From Xanthomonas cucurbitae (GTDB lineage: Bacteria; Pseudomonadota; Gammaproteobacteria; Xanthomonadales; Xanthomonadaceae): a DNA stretch of 49,651 nt. Positions 34,632-43,794 of the stretch are shown here, piece after piece (the first letter of the stretch is position 1; each line of letters starts with the position of its first letter). The DNA is taken from positions 1-49,651 of the forward strand of contig NZ_MDED01000013.1 of assembly GCF_002939885.1 (NCBI RefSeq), read 5' to 3'. The translations under genes and the position numbers were made by a program. The notes under the pieces were generated by a model that was given only the letters and a program-made list of their open reading frames with translations, made no database searches and had not been told where the DNA came from.

Positions 34632-36701
34632 TCAGCCGAATTCGAACTGCATCGTCGGGCTGGTGGACGCGACGAAATCGCCCTGCACGTAGTCCACGCC
34701 GGCACTGAAGAAGCTGCTCATCGACTGCGCATCGGCCACGAACTCGGCCATGGTAAGAATGCCGGCCGGCTGCGCGCGCGAGGTGATCTCGCGGATCTTC
34801 TCCTGGCTTTCGCGGGCCGAGGCGATCTCGCCGGTGATGCTGCGATCCAGCTTCAGGAAGGCCGGGTGGAAGTGCGCCAGCAGCTGGAACGAATCCAGCC
34901 CCGAACCGAACTGCTCCAGCCCCACCTTGCAGCCCATCGCCGATACCGCGGCAAGGAACTGCTGGGCATCGCGCAGGCGGGTGAAGACCTTCGATTCCGG
35001 GGTCTGCAGCCACAGCCGTTCGCCGGGCACGCCGTACACCGCCAGTTGCTCGCGGATGGTGTCGATCATCTGCGGATCGGCGAACGAGTTCGGGCCGATG
35101 CGCACCAGCAGGTGGGTCCGGCGGCCGGCGCGTTGTTGCTCGCCCAGCTGGCGGATCGCCCGCGCCACGACCCAGCGGTCGATCTCGGTAATCAGATCGT
35201 GCTCTTCGGCGATGGCCATGAAGGCGTTGGGCGACATCATCTCGCCGTTGCGTTCCAGCCGCAGAAAAGCCTGGTACAGCTCCAGCGGCTCGCCCTGCAG
35301 GCTGAGCACCGGCTGGTAATGCAGCACGAAACCATCGCCGACCAGGGCTTCGCGCAACTGCTCCACCCAGCGTGCGATGCGTTCTTCCTCGGCCCGGTCC
35401 GAGGCGGCCGGGTCGTAGATGCTGACCGCATTGCCGCCAAGTTCGGCGGTGGTGCGCACCGCCTCGGTGCCGCGATTGAGCACCTGGCCGATGCTGGCGA
35501 TCTTCTCGCCGATCTGCACGCCCCCGATGCTCACCGTGACCGTGGTCGAGCGCGCGCCGATGCTGAAGACCTGTTGCGCGAATGCCTGGCGGACGGTTTC
35601 GGCCAGGGCGTGCGTGCGTGCATAGTTGCCGCTCATCAACAGCGCAAAACTATGCTCGCCGAAACGCGCGGCGACCACGCTCTGGTCCACCACGCCGGCG
35701 ACGTGCACGGCCATGGCCGCGATCAGGGTGTCGGCCGCGTCCAGGCCGATCTCGGGGAGGATGCGCGCGTAATTGTCCGGCTCGATCAACAGAAAGCCGG
35801 ACTGGCCCTCGCTGCGGCCGGCCTGTGCCACCGCCTGTTCCAGCGCCACCATGAAGGTGGGGCGGTTGAGCAGCCCGGTGACCTGGTCGCGCTGACGCAG
35901 GTCTTCCACTTCGCGTGCCAGTTCCGGGTCGAACTCCTCGCGGCGGCGGAACACCACCTGGATGCAGGGATCGCCTTCGTAGGTGGCGGTGGCAAATTCC
36001 ATCGTTGCCGGGAAGGTGTCGCCTTCCAGCCGGCGGGCGTCGACCTTGTATTGCGCCGGCGGCGGCTCGCCCTTGGCCATGGCCTTCAGCAGCTGCTTGA
36101 AATCGTCGACGTACTGCGCGGCGATCATGTCCAGCAGCGAGACGCCTTCGACGTCGTCGAACGAGGCGAAGCCGAACATGTCCAGGTACGCCTCGTTGGC
36201 GCGGATGTGCATGCCTTCGTGGACGTAGGCGATCGGGTCGCGCGAGGAAGCGATCAAGGCATCGCAGCGGCGCTCGGTCTCGCGCATCTGCGCCTCGATG
36301 CGGCGCAAGCCGCGGCGTGCCTGCAGATCGGCCCATTCCGAGCGCACCAGTGCCAACAGATGCTCGGGGCGGTGGCGCAGCGCGATGGCGCGAATCCCGT
36401 GTGCAGCGGCTTCTACCAGCGCGTTCTCTTCGAGCCGCTCGGCCAGCAGGATGATCGGAATGTCCTTGCCGCTGCCGGCGATCTGCGCATGCAGCGCGCT
36501 CATCGGCACCTGCTGCGCCTGGCCGTGCAAAGCCAGGTCGATCTGGCCGGACAGCATGCTGGCAAGCTCTTCCGGTGTTTGCGGGCGCGAAGGCCGGACC
36601 GCGATGCCGCCGTTGCGCAGCGCGGTCACGATCGCCTCGGCATTCTCCACGCTGTCGTCAACGATCATCAGGCGGAGGGTGAGGTCTTTGCCTTTTTGCA
36701 T
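34632..36701 (-). CDS. fimX: FimX-type degenerate GGDEF-EAL c-di-GMP receptor (REC-PAS-GGDEF-EAL)
   Basis: 689 residues, the length I recall for Xanthomonas FimX/Filp. Order: REC-like (about 8-125, LRLMIVDDSVENAEAIV), PAS (about 140-240, HIRANEAYLDMFGF), GGDEF (about 265-425) and EAL (about 435-689). The GGDEF signature has become FGEHSF, and the EAL triad reads QAF in LYQAFLRLE, so both synthase and phosphodiesterase activity should be lost. The EAL domain of FimX instead binds c-di-GMP and passes the signal to PilZ and the type IV pilus ATPase PilB. AGGGAG lies six bases before ATG 36701. Its neighbours are unrelated. Confidence 0.88.
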   Translation of the reverse strand: MQKGKDLTLRLMIVDDSVENAEAIVTALRNGGIAVRPSRPQTPEELASMLSGQIDLALHGQAQQVPMSALHAQIAGSGKDIPIILLAERLEENALVEAAAHGIRAIALRHRPEHLLALVRSEWADLQARRGLRRIEAQMRETERRCDALIASSRDPIAYVHEGMHIRANEAYLDMFGFASFDDVEGVSLLDMIAAQYVDDFKQLLKAMAKGEPPPAQYKVDARRLEGDTFPATMEFATATYEGDPCIQVVFRRREEFDPELAREVEDLRQRDQVTGLLNRPTFMVALEQAVAQAGRSEGQSGFLLIEPDNYARILPEIGLDAADTLIAAMAVHVAGVVDQSVVAARFGEHSFALLMSGNYARTHALAETVRQAFAQQVFSIGARSTTVTVSIGGVQIGEKIASIGQVLNRGTEAVRTTAELGGNAVSIYDPAASDRAEEERIARWVEQLREALVGDGFVLHYQPVLSLQGEPLELYQAFLRLERNGEMMSPNAFMAIAEEHDLITEIDRWVVARAIRQLGEQQRAGRRTHLLVRIGPNSFADPQMIDTIREQLAVYGVPGERLWLQTPESKVFTRLRDAQQFLAAVSAMGCKVGLEQFGSGLDSFQLLAHFHPAFLKLDRSITGEIASARESQEKIREITSRAQPAGILTMAEFVADAQSMSSFFSAGVDYVQGDFVASTSPTMQFEFG

Positions 36702-36918
36702 GCGCGGCTCCCTGGGGACGGGCTTTATGACACGAAGGGGGTTGACACGTCCATGTGTGTGGGGCCCTCCACATGCGGGGTGCGACGCAGTGCACGTCGT
36801 GGAGTGGTGATGACGTTCAGGCACGTGGCCGCGCGCAGGCACTGCGATGGCTGGCATGCAGCGTCCCCGGTCGGTGGTTCTTTCGCATGGCGGCTGCGCA
36901 CTGCTTCTGTGAGCGGCT

Positions 36919-38100
36919 CTACGCCGCGCAGCCGGCGGCGTGGCCGGATGCCCAGGCCCACTGGAAGTTGTAGCCGCCTAACCAGCCGGTCACGTCCAGC
37001 ACCTCGCCGACGAAGTACAGGCCAGCGGTCAGCCGCGACTCCATGGTGGCACCGGAGATCTGGTGGGTGTCGACGCCGCCCAGGGTGACCTCGGCGGTGC
37101 GGTAGCCCTCGGTTCCGCTGGCGATCAATGGAAACGCACCGAGTAGATCGGCCGCGCTTTGCAGCTGCGGCGGGTCCAGTTGGCGCACGGGCTTGTCCGG
37201 CAGCCACACCTCGCACAGCCGTTGCGCGAAGCGCCGTGGCAGCACATCGCCCAAGACGTTGCGCAGCTCGGTGGCGCCACGGTGCTGCTTTTGCTCGCGC
37301 AGCCATGCCGCTGCATCGTGGCCGGGCAGCAGGTCCAGCCGCAGGTCGTCGCCCGGTTGCCAATAAGAAGAGATCTGCAGGATCGCCGGCCCGCTGACAC
37401 CGCGATGGGTCAGCAGCATGAAGTTGCGAAAGCTGACGCCGTTGCAGTGCGCTTCCACCGGCAAGGCCAGCCCGGACAGGTCCTGCAAACGCTCCTGGTG
37501 CTTGCCGCTCAAGGTGAGCGGGACCAGCCCGGCCCGCGTGGGCAGCACCGTGTGGCCGAACTGCTGGGCCAGCGCGTAGCCGAAGCCGCTGGCGCCCATG
37601 CTGGGAATCGACAGCCCGCCGGTGGCGACGATCAGTGATTGCGCCTGCACGCGGCCGGCGCTGGTCTGCACGCTGAATCCATCGCTGTCGCGCTGCACCG
37701 ATTGCACCGCGCACTGGGTGCGCAGTTGCACCCCGGCCGCCTCGCACTCGTCCAGCAGCAGGCGCACGATCTGCTTGGAGGAGATGTCGCAGAACAGTTG
37801 CCCCAGCTCCTTCTCGTGGTAGGCGATGCCGTGGCGTTCGACCAGCTGCACGAAATCGCCGGGGCTGTAGCGCGCCAGGGCGGATTTGCAGAAATGCCGG
37901 TTGGCGGAGATGAAGTTGCCCGGCGTGGTGCCGGTGTTGGTGAAGTTGCAGCGCCCGCCGCCGGACATCAGGATCTTCTTGCCGACCTTGTTGGCATGGT
38001 CGATCACCAGCACCTGGCGGCCGCGGCGACCGGCGGTGAAGGCGCTCATCAGGCCGGCGGCACCGGCGCCGATGACCAGCACGTCGCACCGCATGCTCAT
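36919..38100 (-). CDS. HI0933/YhiN-type flavoprotein (NAD(P)/FAD-dependent oxidoreductase)
   Basis: 393 residues. The N-terminal FAD-binding GAGAAGLMSAFTAGRRG and the family-defining KVGKKILMSGGGRCNFTN are clear, as are IVATGGLSIPSMGASGFGY and, at the C-terminus, TLGGVDTHQISGATMESR and GEVLDVTGWLGGYNFQWAWASG. The reaction of this family is not settled; some members act in RNA modification (RdsA/YhiN). The start ATG 38100 overlaps the yaeQ stop (ATGA); an ATG two codons later is the alternative. Confidence 0.9.
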   Translation of the reverse strand: MSMRCDVLVIGAGAAGLMSAFTAGRRGRQVLVIDHANKVGKKILMSGGGRCNFTNTGTTPGNFISANRHFCKSALARYSPGDFVQLVERHGIAYHEKELGQLFCDISSKQIVRLLLDECEAAGVQLRTQCAVQSVQRDSDGFSVQTSAGRVQAQSLIVATGGLSIPSMGASGFGYALAQQFGHTVLPTRAGLVPLTLSGKHQERLQDLSGLALPVEAHCNGVSFRNFMLLTHRGVSGPAILQISSYWQPGDDLRLDLLPGHDAAAWLREQKQHRGATELRNVLGDVLPRRFAQRLCEVWLPDKPVRQLDPPQLQSAADLLGAFPLIASGTEGYRTAEVTLGGVDTHQISGATMESRLTAGLYFVGEVLDVTGWLGGYNFQWAWASGHAAGCAA

Positions 38101-38645
38101 TCGGCCGGGGCTTGCCGCACCATCGGGGTCAGGGTGACGCTGCCATGGTCGGCCAGCATCTGCACTTCGCCGTCCTGGATAATCACGTCAAAGCGCATGC
38201 CGCGCTGGATCAGCGCACCCAGCGCCTCGGTGGCCTGCGAGTCGAGCTCGATCACGCGCAGGTTGCGGTGCCGGCCCATGGCGTTGGCGTGCTTCTTCCA
38301 CCAGGTTTCGGTGGCCTGGCCGCCGTAGCCGATCACCACCGCTGCGCGCGAGCGATTGCAGGCCTTGCGCACGCGGCTTTCGTCGGGCTGGCCGAGGTCG
38401 ATCCACAGCTCCGGGTCGCCGGTGTAGTCGCGCCGCCACAGATCGGGCTCGTCGTCGTTGCTGAGGCCGCGGCCGAATTCCAGACGCTCGTCGGCGAACA
38501 GCACAAAGGCCAGCAACCGCACCATCAGCCGTTCGTCGGTCTCAGAAGGGTGCTGGGCCAGGGTCAGCGAATGGTTGGCGTAGTACCCGCGGTCCATGTC
38601 GCTGATCTGAAGGTCCGCTCTGCGGACGGTGGCGGTGAGGGCCAT
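38097..38645 (-). CDS. yaeQ: YaeQ family protein
   Basis: 182 residues, the normal YaeQ length, with its distinctive blocks: MALTATVRRADLQISDMDRG, HPSETDERLMVRLLAF, LEFGRGLSNDDEPDLWRRD, ELWIDLGQPDESRVRKAC and YGGQATETWW. The fold is PD-(D/E)XK-like, but the function is not firmly known; early reports of a link to RfaH were disputed. ATG 38645 corresponds to the family start. The stop overlaps the flavoprotein start, so the two are co-translated. Confidence 0.92.
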   Translation of the reverse strand: MALTATVRRADLQISDMDRGYYANHSLTLAQHPSETDERLMVRLLAFVLFADERLEFGRGLSNDDEPDLWRRDYTGDPELWIDLGQPDESRVRKACNRSRAAVVIGYGGQATETWWKKHANAMGRHRNLRVIELDSQATEALGALIQRGMRFDVIIQDGEVQMLADHGSVTLTPMVRQAPAE

Positions 38646-39111
38646 CAGGGTGCCGATTGCAAAGGGCACCCATGATACGCGGCTGTCCCGGCGGGCGGGC
38701 GTCTGGGTGGTGAGCGGGGCAGGCGGCAGGCGGTGTGACGGCACGGCGAAGTCGGGTAGCCTGGCGCAGACCGGCTGCCTGCTCCGCTTGGCCGGTGCAG
38801 GTGCCCGATGAGCTGTGGATCGATGGCACTCAGAGCGTATTCAGCAAATGCCCCGGAGGCAGGAAGGCCCTGACAAGCCGTCGGATGTGGCCCGACAGAA
38901 AAAGATTTGAGGTGGGGTGTCGCTTTTTGCCGAAAACACGAGTACTGTGCACGCACTGTGTTTGCAAGGGTCACCGTGAATCGTGGCCTGGTGCAGCCGG
39001 ATCGTTACAGATCTCGCTTCATCGTTCCGCTTTACCAACGCCTGCAACTCAGTCTCAGCTCCGGCTTTTCGGACGCTGCGATTTATCCATCCATAGTTCA
39101 GGAGTTTGTAA
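38646..39111. other. Long upstream region of cspA
   Basis: No gene is supported in these 466 bases. The 200 bases before cspA are AT-richer than the surroundings and probably form a long cold-shock 5' leader; I could not fix a promoter with confidence. Confidence 0.4.
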
Positions 39112-39321
39112 ATGTCAGATCGTCAGAGCGGTACCGTGAAGTGGTTCAACGATGCCAAGGGCTTCGGCTTCATCACCCCGGAAAGCGGCCCGGACCTGTT
39201 CGTGCACTTCCGTGCCATCCAGGGCACCGGCTTCAAGTCGCTGCAGGAAGGCCAGAAGGTCACCTTCGTCGCCGTGCAGGGCCAGAAGGGCATGCAGGCT
39301 GACCAGGTGCAGGCGGTCTAA
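39112..39321 (+). CDS. cspA: Cold-shock protein, CspA family
   Basis: 69 residues, one cold-shock domain. It has RNP1 (KGFGFI) and RNP2 (LFVHF), with [20 protein letters not shown] and the C-terminal QVQAV. It binds single-stranded RNA and DNA and melts mRNA structure at low temperature. AGGAG is seven bases before ATG 39112. A strong terminator lies 28 bases after the stop, so it is monocistronic. Which of the several Xanthomonas csp paralogs it is cannot be told. Confidence 0.93.
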   Translation: MSDRQSGTVKWFNDAKGFGFITPESGPDLFVHFRAIQGTGFKSLQEGQKVTFVAVQGQKGMQADQVQAV

Positions 39322-39348
39322 TCCGCCTGCAACCGTAAGGTTGCCAAA

Positions 39349-39381
39349 AACGCCGGTCGCGCAAGCGATCGGCGTTTTTTT
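39349..39381 (+). terminator. Intrinsic terminator of cspA
   Basis: AACGCCGGTCGC and GCGATCGGCGTT pair (one G-T) around a GCAA tetraloop, followed by TTTTT. Confidence 0.9.
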
Positions 39382-39505
39382 ATTGGCCGGCATTTTCGTC
39401 TGGAATGGTCAACACGCTATCCAGCGTGGGCGTGCCGATGCGGCGTGTGCGCAACCATGACGCGCGGCTGGGTAGCATGGCGCTTTCCGTGTGCGGCCCG
39501 TTGCC

Positions 39506-40204
39506 ATGATTACTGTCCACCATCTCAACAACTCCCGCTCGCAGCGCGTGCTGTGGCTGCTTGAAGAGTTGACGTTGCCGTACCAGATCGTGCGCCATGA
39601 GCGCGATCCCAAGACCATGCTGGCACCGGCGGCATTGCGCGCAATCCATCCGTTGGGCAAATCGCCCGTCATCGTCGACGGCGGGCTGACCATCGCCGAG
39701 TCCGGTGCGATCCTGGACTACCTGACCGAGCGTTACGACACCGAGTGTGCATTGTCGCCACCCGCTCGGCCGATCGATTCGCCCGAGCGGCAGCAGTTCC
39801 GCTACTGGATGCATTACGCCGAAGGATCGGCCATGCCGCCGTTGTTGATGACCTTGATCTTCGGACGTATCCGCAGCGCGCCGATGCCGTTCTTCGCCAA
39901 GCCGGTGGCGCGCGCGATCGTGGACAAGGCGATGTCCGCCTTCATCGGTCCACAGGTCAGTCTGCACCTGGACTGGATGGAGCAATCGCTGCAGCAGCAT
40001 CCCTGGTTTGCCGGCGAGCGTTTCACCGCCGCCGACATCCAGATGAGCTTTCCGGTGCAGGCCGCGATGGCGCGTGCCGGGGGGTTGGAACGCCATCCGC
40101 GCTTGCGTGCGTTCGTGGAACGTATTGAAGCGCGGCCGGCCTACCAGGCGGCATTGAAGAAGGGCGGGTCGTACACGCTGATGGGGGGCGCGTCGGCCGA
40201 TTGA
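39506..40204 (+). CDS. Glutathione S-transferase
   Basis: 232 residues. The thioredoxin-fold N-terminal domain (ITVHHLNNSRSQRVLWLLEEL, with Ser near residues 9-11 as possible GSH activator; HPLGKSPVI cis-Pro; ESGAILDYL with the Glu-Ser GSH contact) is joined to an all-helical C-terminal domain (PWFAGERFTAADIQMSFPVQ). The substrate is unknown. ATG 39506 is the conserved start; the frame continues five codons upstream without support. The gene is not in an operon. Confidence 0.88.
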   Translation: MITVHHLNNSRSQRVLWLLEELTLPYQIVRHERDPKTMLAPAALRAIHPLGKSPVIVDGGLTIAESGAILDYLTERYDTECALSPPARPIDSPERQQFRYWMHYAEGSAMPPLLMTLIFGRIRSAPMPFFAKPVARAIVDKAMSAFIGPQVSLHLDWMEQSLQQHPWFAGERFTAADIQMSFPVQAAMARAGGLERHPRLRAFVERIEARPAYQAALKKGGSYTLMGGASAD

Positions 40205-40334
40205 GTTGCATCGCGGTGGGCGGTGCGTCGCCTGGCGGTGCATCGGCTGCCGGAGTACCTGCCCGCACAAGCGGGCCGGCCGCAGCGCGCCGTGGTGGGT
40301 TTACACAGCTAGCCCACTGACGCCGTTGTCGCGC

Positions 40335-41210
40335 TTACGGTGCCCGGCAGGTGCGCAGAAACTGCAGCGTGTCGCGCAGCACTGGAGAGCGCTGCGGCGG
40401 TTTGCGCAACGCCAGCACGATGCCTAGATGGCCCATGCCCGGATAGACCTTCAGCTCGGCCGTATCGCCTGCGCGGCGCAGCACCCGTTGCAGCGAACGG
40501 CTGTTCTCCAGTTCGACCACGCGGTCGGCATCGCCGTGCAGCAACAGCATCGGCGGTTCGTCGCCGCCGACGTGGTGCACCGGTTGCGACTGCCGTTGCG
40601 CGGCTGGCGCGTCGCCGAAGATCTCCACCAGTTCGGGGTCGGTCAGTGGCAGGAAGTCGTAGGGTCCGGCCAGCCCCACCACACCGCACAGCTGTCGTGG
40701 CGCGAGGCCTTGCGCGCGCAGCCAGCGTGCGTCGGTGCCTAGCAGTGCCGCGATATGCGCGCCGGCCGAGTGGCCTGCCACCGCCAGCCGCTTGGGATCG
40801 CCGCCATAGGCGTGCGCATGCCGGTAGCCCCAGGCGGTGGCGCCGGCGGCATCGTTCATGAAGCCGTCCAGGCCCACCTGCGGAGACTTGCGGTAGTCGG
40901 CCACCATCGCCACCACGCCTTGACGGGCCAGGGCGCGCCCCACCCAGCGATAGTTGGCGCGCGTGCCGCGTTTCCAGGTGCCGCCATAAAAGAACACCAC
41001 CACCGGCGCGCCCACGGCATCGCGCGGCTGGTAGACATCCAGCGCCAGGCCGTGGGCCGGGTCGAACACCTGATCCGGATGTTCGACGATGCCGGCGCGG
41101 CTGGAGGCGGCATTGATGCCACCGAAGAAGACGCTGCTGCAGGCCGTCAAGGTCAACGAGCCGAGCAGCAGGAGGGCGGGGCGGAACCAGCGGGTGGCGC
41201 GTGAGGGCAT
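40335..41210 (-). CDS. Lipoprotein alpha/beta hydrolase (BD-FAE/carboxylesterase-like)
   Basis: 291 residues. The signal and lipobox (LLLLGSLTLTAC) suggest membrane anchoring. The hydrolase has an oxyanion motif FFYGGTWKRG (the HGG position carries YGG), nucleophile elbow AGHSAGAHIAAL, an Asp in LLHGDADRVV and a catalytic His in GMGHLGIV. It should cleave short-chain esters. ATG 41210 is the start, after a GC-rich leader. The gene faces the GGGAATC repeat upstream and is divergent from selO. Confidence 0.85.
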   Translation of the reverse strand: MPSRATRWFRPALLLLGSLTLTACSSVFFGGINAASSRAGIVEHPDQVFDPAHGLALDVYQPRDAVGAPVVVFFYGGTWKRGTRANYRWVGRALARQGVVAMVADYRKSPQVGLDGFMNDAAGATAWGYRHAHAYGGDPKRLAVAGHSAGAHIAALLGTDARWLRAQGLAPRQLCGVVGLAGPYDFLPLTDPELVEIFGDAPAAQRQSQPVHHVGGDEPPMLLLHGDADRVVELENSRSLQRVLRRAGDTAELKVYPGMGHLGIVLALRKPPQRSPVLRDTLQFLRTCRAP

Positions 41211-41386
41211 GGGCAGGGTCGGCAAGGCAATGGAAAGGAGGTCGGCATGGATGGCGGCGGCGCTGGGTGCGCGTCATCGCCGGCAAGATGCGCAAGGCCA
41301 CCGCGATGATGCGCTGGCCTGCACGGTGTATTAGCGGTCAATGGATGTCGCCAGCATGTGCAGGACGAGACTGCTTGCAGCCACTT

Positions 41387-41470
41387 GGGAATGGGGAATC
41401 GGGAATCGGGAAAGCATTGCAGTCCCCGCTGTTTCGATTCCCCATTCCCCATTCCCCATTCCCCATTCCC
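41387..41470. repeat. GGGAATC/GGGAATG repeat arms forming a long hairpin before selO
   Basis: The left arm (41387-41411) has four GGGAAT-type heptamers and the right arm (41436-41470) five complementary ATTCCCC units, separated by 24 bases. A related element lies at 45184-45268. Confidence 0.85.
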
Positions 41471-41480
41471 GGTGATGGTT

Positions 41481-41486
41481 TAGGCT
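41481..41486 (+). promoter_or_regulatory. Possible -10 box of selO
   Basis: TAGGCT lies seven bases before the selO ATG, which has no ribosome site. The match to TATAAT is only 4 of 6. Confidence 0.3.
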
Positions 41487-41493
41487 TGTTGGC

Positions 41494-43050
41494 ATGACTG
41501 AGCTGAGTTTTGACAACCGCCTGCGCCGAGACCTGCCTGAAGACCCGGAGCAGGGGGCGCGCCGCCGCGAGGTGCACGCCGCCTGGTCGTCAGTGCAGCC
41601 GACCCCGGTCGCCGCACCGCGCGTGATCGCCTATTCGACGGAGATGGCGCAATCGCTCGGACTGGACGCGGCCGACATCGGCAGCCCCCGGTTTGCCGAG
41701 GTGTTTGCAGGCAATGCGCTGTATCCGGGCATGCAGCCGTGGGCGGTCAATTACGGCGGGCACCAGTTCGGGCACTGGGCCGGGCAGTTGGGTGATGGCC
41801 GGGCGATTTCGCTGGGCGAGGCGATTGGTGTCGATGGCGGGCGCTACGAGCTGCAGCTCAAGGGCGCCGGCCCCACGCCGTATTCGCGCGGTGCCGATGG
41901 CCGCGCAGTGTTGCGCTCGTCAATCCGGGAATTCCTGTGCAGCGAAGCGATGCATCACCTGGGCGTGCCGACCACGCGCGCACTGAGCCTGGTCGCCACC
42001 GGCGATGCGGTCGTGCGCGACATGTTCTACGACGGCCGCCCGCAGCGCGAGCCGGGTGCGATTGTCTGCCGGGTGGCGCCCTCGTTCATCCGCTTCGGCA
42101 ACTTCGAGTTGCCGAGCGCGCGCGGCGACACGGCACTGCTGCGGCAATGGGTGGAGTTCACCATCGCGCGTGATTTCCCGGCCCTGGCCGGAACCGGCGA
42201 GACGCTGTACGCCGACTGGTTTACGCAGGTCTGCGAGCGCACCGCGGTAATGGTGGCGCACTGGATGCGGGTTGGCTTCGTACATGGGGTGATGAACACC
42301 GACAACATGTCGATCCTGGGTCTGACCATCGATTATGGCCCCTACGGCTGGGTCGACGATTACGACCCGGACTGGACACCCAACACCACCGACGCGCAGG
42401 GGCGTCGCTATCGCTTCGGCACCCAGCCACAGTTGGCGTACTGGAACCTGGGGCGGCTGGCCCAGGCACTGGCGCCGCTGTTTGCCGATGCAACGCCGCT
42501 GCAGCAGGGGCTGGACCGCTTCCGCGACACCTATCTGGCCTGCGACCGCCGTGATACGGCCGCCAAGCTGGGGCTGGCCGAATGCCGCGACGAGGATCTG
42601 CAGCTGATCGATGCATTGCGCGCGCTGATGCGCGAATCGGAGATGGACATGACGCTGACTTTCCGTGGCCTGATCGACCTGTCGCCCGAACAGCCGGACC
42701 CTGCGCCGCTGCGCGATGCGTTCTACGACGAAGACAAACGTGTGGCGGAAGCAGCGCAATTGCAGGACTGGCTGCAGCGCTATGCCGCGCGCCTGCAGCA
42801 GGATGCGCTATCGCCGGACCAGCGCCGCGCGCGCATGCGCCAGGCCAACCCGCGCTATGTGCTGCGCAATTACCTGGCGCAGCAGGCCATCGACCGGGCC
42901 GAGCAGGGCGATGCGACCGGCGTTCAGGAGCTGCTGGAGGTCATGCGCCGGCCTTACGACGATCAGCCAGGCCGCGAGGCATTCGCGGCGCGGCGTCCGG
43001 AATGGGCACGCGATCGCGCCGGATGTTCGATGCTGTCGTGCAGTTCATGA
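41494..43050 (+). CDS. selO: Protein adenylyltransferase SelO
   Basis: 518 residues, full length. It is a pseudokinase-fold enzyme that transfers AMP to Ser/Thr/Tyr of proteins in redox control. Key blocks are [59 protein letters not shown], the nucleotide/metal-binding [20 protein letters not shown], and a C-terminal tail ending CSMLSCSS whose cysteines fit the family's redox disulfide. ATG 41494 lacks a ribosome site. apt follows 94 bases downstream. Confidence 0.95.
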   Translation: MTELSFDNRLRRDLPEDPEQGARRREVHAAWSSVQPTPVAAPRVIAYSTEMAQSLGLDAADIGSPRFAEVFAGNALYPGMQPWAVNYGGHQFGHWAGQLGDGRAISLGEAIGVDGGRYELQLKGAGPTPYSRGADGRAVLRSSIREFLCSEAMHHLGVPTTRALSLVATGDAVVRDMFYDGRPQREPGAIVCRVAPSFIRFGNFELPSARGDTALLRQWVEFTIARDFPALAGTGETLYADWFTQVCERTAVMVAHWMRVGFVHGVMNTDNMSILGLTIDYGPYGWVDDYDPDWTPNTTDAQGRRYRFGTQPQLAYWNLGRLAQALAPLFADATPLQQGLDRFRDTYLACDRRDTAAKLGLAECRDEDLQLIDALRALMRESEMDMTLTFRGLIDLSPEQPDPAPLRDAFYDEDKRVAEAAQLQDWLQRYAARLQQDALSPDQRRARMRQANPRYVLRNYLAQQAIDRAEQGDATGVQELLEVMRRPYDDQPGREAFAARRPEWARDRAGCSMLSCSS

Positions 43051-43144
43051 CGCGCTTAGATTCACAGAGGCCGCATGGGCGGCGGCAAGGCCGCGCGCAG
43101 CCTAGAATAGGTCATCCCCACACGGCCGCGATGCCACTACCACC

Positions 43145-43705
43145 ATGACCGATTGCAGCCGCTGCGCCGGCACTCATCCTTCCGGCCCCAACCACTGGGC
43201 GGGCCGGATCCGCGATATCGCCGACTTTCCCAAGCCGGGTATCGTCTTCAAGGACATCACTCCGCTGCTCTCGGACGGGCCGGACTTCGCCTCGGCGCTG
43301 GACGAGATGGCGCAACCCTGGCGCACCACGCCGCTGGATGCGGTGCTGGGGATCGAAGCGCGCGGTTTCATTCTTGGCGCGGCGCTGGCGCGTGAACTGC
43401 GTACGGGCTTTGTGCCGGTGCGCAAGCCGGGCAAGTTGCCTGGGCGCACGCTGATCCAGGAATACGCACTGGAATACGGCACCGACCGCATCGAAATGCA
43501 CGAAGACGCGTTGCCGCGCGGTGCGCGCGTGCTGATCGTGGACGACGTGCTGGCCACCGGCGGCACCCTGCGCGCTGCGCTGGGCCTGGCCGCACAGCTG
43601 GAGCTGGAGGTGGTGGGTGCGGCGGTGCTGGTGGAACTGCAGGCGCTGCAGGGCCGCGCGAAGTGGGCCAACGACGTGCCGCTGCTGGCGACCTTGTGCT
43701 ATTGA
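43145..43705 (+). CDS. apt: Adenine phosphoribosyltransferase
   Basis: 186 residues. It salvages adenine to AMP with PRPP. The PRPP loop is [14 protein letters not shown], and the Apt features [29 protein letters not shown] and VRKPGKLPG are present. TAGAAT at 43103-43108 may be its -10 box. No ribosome site precedes ATG 43145, but a five-codon frame (ATG 43131) ends in TGA overlapping it, which could bring ribosomes to the start. It converges with dbpA. Confidence 0.95.
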   Translation: MTDCSRCAGTHPSGPNHWAGRIRDIADFPKPGIVFKDITPLLSDGPDFASALDEMAQPWRTTPLDAVLGIEARGFILGAALARELRTGFVPVRKPGKLPGRTLIQEYALEYGTDRIEMHEDALPRGARVLIVDDVLATGGTLRAALGLAAQLELEVVGAAVLVELQALQGRAKWANDVPLLATLCY

Positions 43706-43794
43706 GCCGTTGAAGACTGCGGACTGGGCCCGGCGCCCGGCCCGCGTTGCTGTGCACGGCCAGGCGGCATCGCGCCGGCTGGCCGCGTGGTCGT

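Noticed and set aside
34599..37088. 829-codon plus-strand frame opposite fimX
   Set aside because: Shadow of fimX in the complementary frame; no recognisable domain.
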